Positions 4,289 through 9,345 of a stretch of DNA of 9,345 nt are shown here, one piece after another. The notes under the pieces were generated by a model that searched no databases, had not been told where the DNA came from, and saw nothing but the letters and a program-made list of their open reading frames with translations. The DNA is from Rickettsiales bacterium. Its GTDB lineage: Bacteria; Pseudomonadota; Alphaproteobacteria; Rickettsiales; UBA1997. The stretch is from positions 1 to 9,345 of the forward strand of contig SHWK01000032.1 of NCBI GenBank assembly GCA_009693885.1, in the 5' to 3' direction. The position numbers and the translations under genes are program-made. Every line of letters starts with the position of its first letter. The first letter of the stretch is position 1.

Positions 4289-6475
4289 ATGATCGATGTA
4301 GCAAAAACCATAAAAGATTTACAGCTAGAGATAGCAAGGCACGATAAGGCATATCACACTGATGACGCGCCAACAATTTCTGATGCAAATTATGATCTTT
4401 TGCGTAAAAAATTAGATGAATATAAAGATAATTTTCTGCAATTTTTTGATGAAGAAATTGCTAAAAAAGTTGGTGGAAAAACTCTTGATATTTTTTCTAA
4501 GATAAAACATGCCAAAGCAATGCTTTCGCTATCCAACGGCTTTTCACGAGAAGACATTATTGATTTTATTGAAAGAATAAATCGTTTTTTAGGTTTCGAT
4601 AAAATAACAGAATCAAAAAATTTTTCTGCACATAAAATAAATCTTAAATCAGATCCAGAGGCGTTTCCAACACTTTTTGATTTTGTTGAAAATAAAAATA
4701 AACCACAAAATAAATTAGATTTTTTCTGCGAAACCAAAATTGATGGCCTGTCTTTTTCTGTTCGTTATGAAGATGGCAAAATGTGCTTTGCAGCCACTAG
4801 GGGAGATGGTGAAGAGGGTGAGGATGTAACACAAAATGTTAAAACTATAAAAAATTTTCCACAAGAATTGCTAACAAAAAATCCACCAAAAGTTTTTGAA
4901 ATTCGTGGTGAAATTTATATGGGAAAAAAAGATTTTACTGAGCTAAATTTAAGGCAAGAAGATGTTGGTGGAAAAATTTTTGCTAATCCGCGCAATGCTG
5001 CCGCTGGATCGTTGCGACAACTTGATTCGCAAATTACTGCATCACGAAATTTAAGTTATTTTGCTTATGGAATTGGCGAGGTTTCTGCAGATTTTAAATG
5101 CGAATCTCAGGATGAATTATTACAAAAATTACAAGAATTTGGCTTTAAAACAGAGCCTCACTCGCGGCTTTGCTCTAGCGTTGATGATATTATGAAGCTT
5201 TACGAAGAAATAGCAGATAAGCGTTATCAGTTTGATTATGATATTGATGGCATGGTCTATAAGGTCAATGCTTTTGTGCTTCAAGAGCGCTTAGGTTTTG
5301 TTTCTCGATCGCCGCGCTTTGCAATTGCGCATAAATTTCCAGCAGAAAAATCAAAAACTGAGATTGAAAAAATTATAATTCAAATTGGTCGCACCGGCGC
5401 AATCACGCCAGTAGCTTGCTTAAAGCCCGTAAATATTGGTGGAGTTGTGGTATCTCGTGCCACCTTACACAATCAAGATGAAATAGCGCGCAAAGATATT
5501 CGCGAAGGTGATATTGTGGTGGTACAGCGCGCCGGAGATGTGATTCCGCAGGTTGTTGCAGTTGATCATGATAAAAGAAAACCTGATTCAGAAAAGTTTA
5601 TTTTCCCAGAACATTGCCATGTTTGTGGTGCCAAAATTATTAAATCCGAAGATGATGTTGTGTTGCGTTGCAGCGGCGGAATCTCTTGCGCAGCACAACT
5701 TAAAGAACTTCTGAAGCATTTTGTTTCTAAAGATGCTTTTGATATTGTTGGTCTTGGAAAAAAACAAATCGAGAATTTTTTTAATGAAGGAAAAATCAAA
5801 ACTTTTGCTGATATTTTTACTTTAGAAAAGCGCGATAAATCAAGTGAAGAGCTATTAAAAAACAAAGAAGGGTGGGGCGATAAATCCGCTGAAAATTTAT
5901 TTTTTGCCATCAATCAAAAGCGTGATATTTCTCTAGAGAAATTTATTTATTCTATAGGCATTAGATATGTTGGGCAAGCCACAGCAAAGCTAATTGCCAA
6001 TCATTTTATTTTTTATAAAAACTTTAAGGATAAAATGGTAAAACTCGCTGAATTATCACCCGATAAAATGCTGTTAGATCAGGATTTCCAAGATTTTGTA
6101 GCACTTGATGGTATTGGTGAAAAAATGGCAGAATCAATAATTGATTATTTTCGTGATACAAAAAATTTGCGCATGATTAATGATGTTGAGGGTGAATTAA
6201 AAATTTATGATACAGTTGTGGTCAGATCAAATTCTAGTCTGGCAGGTCAGTCGATTGTTTTTACCGGAACCATGTCCGGCATGACTCGCGCTGAATCCAA
6301 GAAAAAAGCTGAAGAGTTAGGAATGAAAGTTGTAGGATCAGTTTCTGCCAAAACAAATTATGTGGTAGCTGGTGCAGATGCTGGATCTAAGCTAAAAACT
6401 GCCCAAGAATTAAATATAAAAATTTTAAATGAAGAAGAATGGAGGGAATTATGCATAAATTCATCGCAAAAATAA
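4289..6475 (+). CDS. ligA: NAD-dependent DNA ligase LigA
   Basis: LigA seals nicks with 3'-OH and 5'-phosphate ends in replication and repair, using NAD as adenylate donor. All domains are present in 728 residues. Domain Ia holds the NAD-binding HDKAYHTDDAP-ISDANYD (18-36). The nucleotidyltransferase domain has CETKIDG with catalytic Lys150, then ATRGDGEEGEDVTQN (169-183), EIRGEIYMG (204-212), NPRNAAAGSLRQ (233-244), DIDGMVYKVN (318-327) and AIAHKFPA (345-352). The OB fold contains IGRTGAITPVA (366-376) and AGDVIPQV (415-422). The zinc finger has Cys443, 446, 461 and 467 with the standard x2-x14-x5 spacing. Helix-hairpin-helix repeats follow (about 505-640), then a BRCT domain (about 651-722). 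The protein is longer than usual because about 35 extra residues lie at roughly 104-140, before the active-site lysine. It starts 2 nt after the previous gene and overlaps yidD. Confidence 0.98.
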   Translation: MIDVAKTIKDLQLEIARHDKAYHTDDAPTISDANYDLLRKKLDEYKDNFLQFFDEEIAKKVGGKTLDIFSKIKHAKAMLSLSNGFSREDIIDFIERINRFLGFDKITESKNFSAHKINLKSDPEAFPTLFDFVENKNKPQNKLDFFCETKIDGLSFSVRYEDGKMCFAATRGDGEEGEDVTQNVKTIKNFPQELLTKNPPKVFEIRGEIYMGKKDFTELNLRQEDVGGKIFANPRNAAAGSLRQLDSQITASRNLSYFAYGIGEVSADFKCESQDELLQKLQEFGFKTEPHSRLCSSVDDIMKLYEEIADKRYQFDYDIDGMVYKVNAFVLQERLGFVSRSPRFAIAHKFPAEKSKTEIEKIIIQIGRTGAITPVACLKPVNIGGVVVSRATLHNQDEIARKDIREGDIVVVQRAGDVIPQVVAVDHDKRKPDSEKFIFPEHCHVCGAKIIKSEDDVVLRCSGGISCAAQLKELLKHFVSKDAFDIVGLGKKQIENFFNEGKIKTFADIFTLEKRDKSSEELLKNKEGWGDKSAENLFFAINQKRDISLEKFIYSIGIRYVGQATAKLIANHFIFYKNFKDKMVKLAELSPDKMLLDQDFQDFVALDGIGEKMAESIIDYFRDTKNLRMINDVEGELKIYDTVVVRSNSSLAGQSIVFTGTMSGMTRAESKKKAEELGMKVVGSVSAKTNYVVAGADAGSKLKTAQELNIKILNEEEWRELCINSSQK
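6441..6445 (+). promoter_or_regulatory. Strong Shine-Dalgarno site deciding the yidD start
   Basis: GGAGG lies 5 nt before the ATG at 6451, inside the end of ligA. It is the only near-perfect Shine-Dalgarno sequence I see before a gene in this window. It starts on the last base of the earlier in-frame ATG at 6439, so it can only serve the ATG at 6451. Confidence 0.75.
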
Positions 6476-6687
6476 TAACGCAAATTTTGATTTTTTTTGT
6501 TAGACTTTATCAGATTTTAATTTCACCATTCATATCTTATGATGCTTGCAGATTTAATCCGAGTTGCTCCGAATATATGCTTCAATCCCTTGCAAAACAA
6601 GGATTTGTAAAGGGTTTATATAATGGAATTAGGCGCTTATTGCGCTGTCATCCTTGGTCTGTTGGGGGTAATGATCCAATAAAATAA
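6451..6687 (+). CDS. yidD: Membrane protein insertion efficiency factor YidD
   Basis: YidD is a small inner-membrane-associated protein that aids YidC in inserting membrane proteins. With the start at 6451 the product has 78 residues, normal for the family. An N-terminal amphipathic/hydrophobic helix (about 4-24) leads into the diagnostic core: RLYQILISPFI, then CRFNPSCSEYM with two conserved cysteines, a helix ending in G-F-KGLYNGIRRLLRC, then HPW and a closing GGNDPIK. The ATG at 6439 would add four residues, but the Shine-Dalgarno sequence at 6441-6445 supports 6451. The gene overlaps the end of ligA by 25 nt and abuts the next gene with no spacer (TAA then ATG). In many bacteria yidD lies in the rpmH-rnpA-yidC cluster; here it is separated from it. 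Assignment is secure. Confidence 0.96.
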   Translation: MHKFIAKIITQILIFFVRLYQILISPFISYDACRFNPSCSEYMLQSLAKQGFVKGLYNGIRRLLRCHPWSVGGNDPIK

Positions 6688-8160
6688 ATGAAACAAATAT
6701 TATTTTTAATCACTATTATTTTTCTTTTAAATCAAAGTGCAAACTCTGATGCTAAAAATGCTGCGCCTAATTTAGAAGAGGTAAAGAGTATCTCAAATTC
6801 AGATATAAAAATTCAGTCAATTGAGGAAATCACAGCAGATCTTAATGCTAAAAAAGCTGCGGAAGAGCCATTTAAAGATAAGGATATAAAAGTTGATATT
6901 GAGTCTTTAGGACTTGATTCTGTCGATGATAAAATAAAATCTAAGATAAAAAATCCAAAAAACTTACAATTACAAGATTTAGCTCCACTCAAGGAAGAAA
7001 AATTTAAAACACCAGCTCTCATTACCCCAACTACTCCTGCAACACCAGCCCAACCATCAAAAGTGATTGAAAAAATAAAAGAAGAATTCAATAAAATTGA
7101 AAAAGATATTGTTAAAATTGAAAAAAATATTGATAAAAAAATCGAAAAAGATGCTGAAACAGCACTAGCAAAAATTCAAAATTTTATTACAAAAACAGAA
7201 AAAAATATTGAGGAATCTGAGCTTGATAGACTCTCTAAATCAGTAACCAAATCCTTAAAAACACTAAGAAGAGAAAAGTTGCAAAAAAGAATTGCGCAAG
7301 AAAGAAAAAATGCTTTTGAAGCACAAGAAAAAGAGAAAAAAGAGGCTAAGGTAAGGCGTCTCAATAAATTGCGTGAAGAATATTTAATCAAGCTCAAAAG
7401 CACTGAAAATAGCGAACTTTCTGATGAGGATTTTGCAATTGAATCCCCACTTATTCTACCAACAGAAAAATCTTTTAGATGGAGTGATCGCTTTGTTTCC
7501 TATGATCCGCCGCCATTGCCAATATTGGATAATTATCGAGGAAATGATAATAAACATATTCCAACTATAATGACCATGCAGGAAAAAGTTGATGCTATGT
7601 TTAGAGTGATTAATGGATATAATCCTGCTTATTTTAATAGCGCTTACCAATATATACTTGATCCGAATATTCACAATTTAAATGGTGAAACCATCCTAAC
7701 TTACGCGACTTTATTTCAAAAATATGGGGTGATGACCTCTATTTTGGCAAAAGGCGCCGATCCTGATCTTCCTAACGCTCTTGGGCATACACCACTTGAT
7801 ATTGCAATTGAGATGCTGGATATGAAATCTGCACAAATTCTTATTGATATGAACGCTGATCCCAACTATGTAAATGGCTTGGGACGCACATATTTAATGC
7901 ACGCGGCGCGTGTTGGATTTTTGCCAATGGTTGATTTATTAATATCGCAAGGAGTTGATATTAATGTCACAGATAATGATGGAACAACCGCACTGGGAAT
8001 CGCTTATAAACATAAAAAAAATGTGGTTGTAAAACTATTATTAAAATCTGGCGCAGAGCCTTGGATTCAAAAGCCATATAAGCCAGAGAATCAAAGCCTA
8101 ATTAAAGAATTAGAAACTAGGTGGGGAAAAGCAAATACAGATGATATAATAAAAGAATGA
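6688..8160 (+). CDS. Exported coiled-coil and ankyrin-repeat protein
   Basis: This 490-residue protein has a typical Sec signal peptide: one Lys, a hydrophobic core (4-14) and a probable Ala-Asn-Ser20 cleavage site. The mature N-terminal part is acidic and Lys-rich, followed by a Pro/Thr linker (109-124) and a long Lys/Glu-rich predicted coiled coil (about 126-237). A Pro-rich aromatic segment with SYDPPPLPIL (271-280) comes next. The C-terminal third holds four ankyrin repeats at about 330-362, 363-395, 396-428 and 429-461; repeats 2 to 4 show the G-x-T-x-L/P start and GADPN- or GVDIN-like ends. Ankyrin repeats bind proteins; Rickettsiales often export such proteins toward host targets, but the target here is unknown and the signal peptide indicates periplasm or beyond. 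It begins directly after the yidD stop, so it is probably translated by re-initiation. Confidence 0.88.
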   Translation: MKQILFLITIIFLLNQSANSDAKNAAPNLEEVKSISNSDIKIQSIEEITADLNAKKAAEEPFKDKDIKVDIESLGLDSVDDKIKSKIKNPKNLQLQDLAPLKEEKFKTPALITPTTPATPAQPSKVIEKIKEEFNKIEKDIVKIEKNIDKKIEKDAETALAKIQNFITKTEKNIEESELDRLSKSVTKSLKTLRREKLQKRIAQERKNAFEAQEKEKKEAKVRRLNKLREEYLIKLKSTENSELSDEDFAIESPLILPTEKSFRWSDRFVSYDPPPLPILDNYRGNDNKHIPTIMTMQEKVDAMFRVINGYNPAYFNSAYQYILDPNIHNLNGETILTYATLFQKYGVMTSILAKGADPDLPNALGHTPLDIAIEMLDMKSAQILIDMNADPNYVNGLGRTYLMHAARVGFLPMVDLLISQGVDINVTDNDGTTALGIAYKHKKNVVVKLLLKSGAEPWIQKPYKPENQSLIKELETRWGKANTDDIIKE

Positions 8161-8178
8161 AATTTCTTGATAAAAATG

Positions 8179-8198
8179 AATATTAATCGCTTAATATT
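8179..8198. repeat. AT-only inverted repeat after the first ankyrin gene
   Basis: AATATTAA (8179-8186) and TTAATATT (8191-8198) are exact reverse complements with loop TCGC. No T-tract follows, and the stem has no G-C pairs, so it is a poor terminator candidate. Confidence 0.5.
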
Positions 8199-8262
8199 AC
8201 ATCTTAATTTGTGCTTTTGGTTGTTAATCGAACGCTCCTTTGTGGTAGCTGGATTCGCCTAT

Positions 8263-8282
8263 AAATTTATTTAAATAAATTT
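8263..8282. repeat. Perfect 20-bp AT palindrome before the second ankyrin gene
   Basis: The ten bases AAATTTATTT at 8263-8272 are followed immediately by their exact reverse complement at 8273-8282. It ends on the first base of a candidate TTG start codon. It could be a dimeric regulator's site or a cruciform-prone element; AT-rich composition makes chance palindromes more likely. Confidence 0.55.
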
Positions 8283-9345
8283 TGTTTTTAAAAGCTAAAA
8301 TTATTCAAATATTTAAAAAATATGCTTTTCACAAAAGCGTAAACCGCTTTTCTTTGGCAAAAATTTTAGCATCTTCTTTGGTGGTGATTTTTTTTGGAAT
8401 TAGATCAATTAATGCGCAAATAGAAAATGATCTTTATGGACAGCAAACTGGTGATCTCGCTGGTGTTAGCTCGCTGATGCTAGCGGTTTCAAGCAATGAT
8501 GTTGCTGGGGTAAAATTTTTTAGCAGAGCAGGGGGATTTCTAATTAATCAAAAAAATATTGGTGGTGCAACTGCTCTACATATTGCTGCGCGCAACGGCA
8601 ATCTAGAAATAACTGCAATCTTGCTTGAAAATGGCGCTGACACAAACATTCTTGATAATGAGGGCTGGAGTCCATTAATGCGGGCTGCAATTAGCAATAA
8701 TCCTAAGGTGGTTGAGGCGCTTTTAGGGAAGGGCGCCAATGCCGCATTGCTAAGCTCTGACCATGAAAGTGCGCTAGTTTACGCAACCATTTCTGATTGC
8801 AATGATTGTTTAAATTTGATTTTCACTAAATCAGATTTAATAAAAACTATGGATACAAAATTGCTGAAAGAGCAACTAATTGATGCTTTTATAATTGCTC
8901 GTAATCGTGAAAATAAATCAACACAAAATTTGCTGGAAGGATATCTAGATCGTGTTACAAAAATGGCGCCGCTATTTGTTACTCCAGATTCTGGTAATTC
9001 AGCCGCTACTAAATCACAATCACAAAATAATAAATCCGAAACATATCAGAAATTTATGGCAGAAGATGGAAGGGTAAAATACATTTTGATTGATGATGAA
9101 AATAACAAGCCAATTCCAATATCAACCCCTGTGGCTACAGCAACAATTATAAGAACCGTTGTGGAGTCGAAAGCAAATCCAATTACATCAATTCCTGCTA
9201 AGCCTGTAACGCAAACCTTATCACCACCAATAATTGCAAATTTGGTTGAATCAGTTATGCAACCAACTAATAATATTGTAGCTGTTCCAAGTTCAGTATT
9301 AAATCCTGCAAACAAGGTTGTTACTAAATTTAAATTTGTATCTGG
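8282..9345 (+). CDS. Second exported ankyrin-repeat protein (3' end beyond window)
   Basis: An open frame runs from the codon after a TAA at 8276 to the window end without a stop. No in-frame ATG occurs before 8477, which would cut into the first ankyrin repeat, so a non-ATG start is inferred. TTG at 8282 gives 354 visible residues; TTG at 8354 gives 330 and a textbook signal peptide. Either way a basic n-region and hydrophobic core (ILASSLVVIFFG) end at a likely INA cleavage site before Gln46 (8282 numbering). Ankyrin repeats follow at about 61-93, 94-126 and 127-159, with a degenerate fourth at 160-190. The second is the clearest, with GGATALHIAARNGN and LLENGADTN. The rest, from about 230, is low in structure and rich in Thr, Pro, Asn and Ser. 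It lies about 120 nt after another exported ankyrin gene, suggesting a related role. Confidence 0.8.
   Translation, partial: MFLKAKIIQIFKKYAFHKSVNRFSLAKILASSLVVIFFGIRSINAQIENDLYGQQTGDLAGVSSLMLAVSSNDVAGVKFFSRAGGFLINQKNIGGATALHIAARNGNLEITAILLENGADTNILDNEGWSPLMRAAISNNPKVVEALLGKGANAALLSSDHESALVYATISDCNDCLNLIFTKSDLIKTMDTKLLKEQLIDAFIIARNRENKSTQNLLEGYLDRVTKMAPLFVTPDSGNSAATKSQSQNNKSETYQKFMAEDGRVKYILIDDENNKPIPISTPVATATIIRTVVESKANPITSIPAKPVTQTLSPPIIANLVESVMQPTNNIVAVPSSVLNPANKVVTKFKFVS
8333..8351. repeat. Hairpin AAAAGCG-N5-CGCTTTT at the ankyrin gene start
   Basis: A perfect 7-bp stem with a 5-nt loop (TAAAC) is followed by CTTT. It resembles a weak bidirectional terminator. It sits 2 nt before the alternative TTG start at 8354 and lies inside the reading frame if translation begins at 8282. 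Confidence 0.45.

Noticed and set aside
4390..4737. Minus-strand open frame of 115 codons within ligA
   Set aside because: Serine/lysine-rich mirror of ligA codons; ligA is unambiguous here. The same applies to the antisense frame at 5566-5913.
6439..6441. Upstream ATG as the yidD start
   Set aside because: It overlaps the GGAGG Shine-Dalgarno site, which is ideally placed for the ATG at 6451, and family length fits 78 residues.
6813..7674. Minus-strand open frames opposite the first ankyrin gene
   Set aside because: Low-complexity shadows of the Lys/Glu-rich coiled-coil codons, with no family match.
8228..8262. Slightly GC-richer stretch that looks tRNA-like (GTGGTAGCTGGATTCG)
   Set aside because: No cloverleaf can be closed: the acceptor and anticodon stems are missing.
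8176..8274. Small plus-strand ORF, 32 hydrophobic codons starting at ATG 8176
   Set aside because: It fits between the ankyrin genes and is hydrophobic, but AT-rich spacers easily give such peptides; there is no ribosome-binding site and its ATG abuts an inverted repeat. A leader peptide cannot be excluded.
8477..8479. ATG as start of the second ankyrin gene
   Set aside because: It would cut the first ankyrin repeat and discard a convincing signal peptide.
9046..9315. Minus-strand open frame of 89 codons, glycine/valine-rich
   Set aside because: Opposite the Thr/Pro-rich tail of the second ankyrin protein; hydrophobic composition is a by-product of that codon pattern.

Overview
The window is AT-rich, densely packed bacterial DNA. 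Several traits point to a Rickettsiales-like, probably host-associated alphaproteobacterium: the protein families, the heavy use of A/T-ending codons, nearly absent Shine-Dalgarno sequences, and two secreted ankyrin-repeat proteins. Placement below class level is inference. Genes for lumazine synthase and quinolinate phosphoribosyltransferase indicate a cell that can still make riboflavin and NAD, so it is less reduced than Rickettsia itself.

Layout. (1) 1-81, minus: the first 27 codons of topA, with a good promoter just upstream. (2) 200-1440, minus: two unrecognised small exported proteins, the upstream one a clear lipoprotein, translationally coupled through a one-base stop/start overlap. 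(3) 1441-1671: a non-coding spacer with an unusually GC-rich hairpin cluster and a strong intrinsic terminator for the next operon. (4) 1672-3717, minus: ribH, a one-pass membrane protein with a helical-repeat-like domain, and nadC, all overlapping and surely one operon. (5) 3718-3794: a divergent promoter region with a small dyad. (6) 3795-8160, plus: an orphan MnhE-like membrane protein, NAD-dependent DNA ligase ligA, the YidC helper yidD, and a periplasmic or secreted coiled-coil/ankyrin protein. Spacings run from +2 to -25 nt, so this is one polycistronic unit. (7) 8161-8281: a spacer with inverted repeats. (8) About 8282 to the window end, plus: a second signal-peptide-bearing ankyrin protein, cut by the window edge and apparently without an ATG start.

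Functional links. NadC makes nicotinate mononucleotide, a precursor of NAD, and LigA consumes NAD; they lie on opposite sides of the divergent promoter, which may be coincidence. YidD and the exported proteins concern the cell envelope. The least explained parts are the 15-bp inverted repeat inside a lipoprotein-like coding region, the GC-rich hairpin cluster at about 1500-1608, and the tandem exported ankyrin genes. No mobile element, CRISPR array, RNA gene or complete new defence or conflict system can be supported from this sequence.
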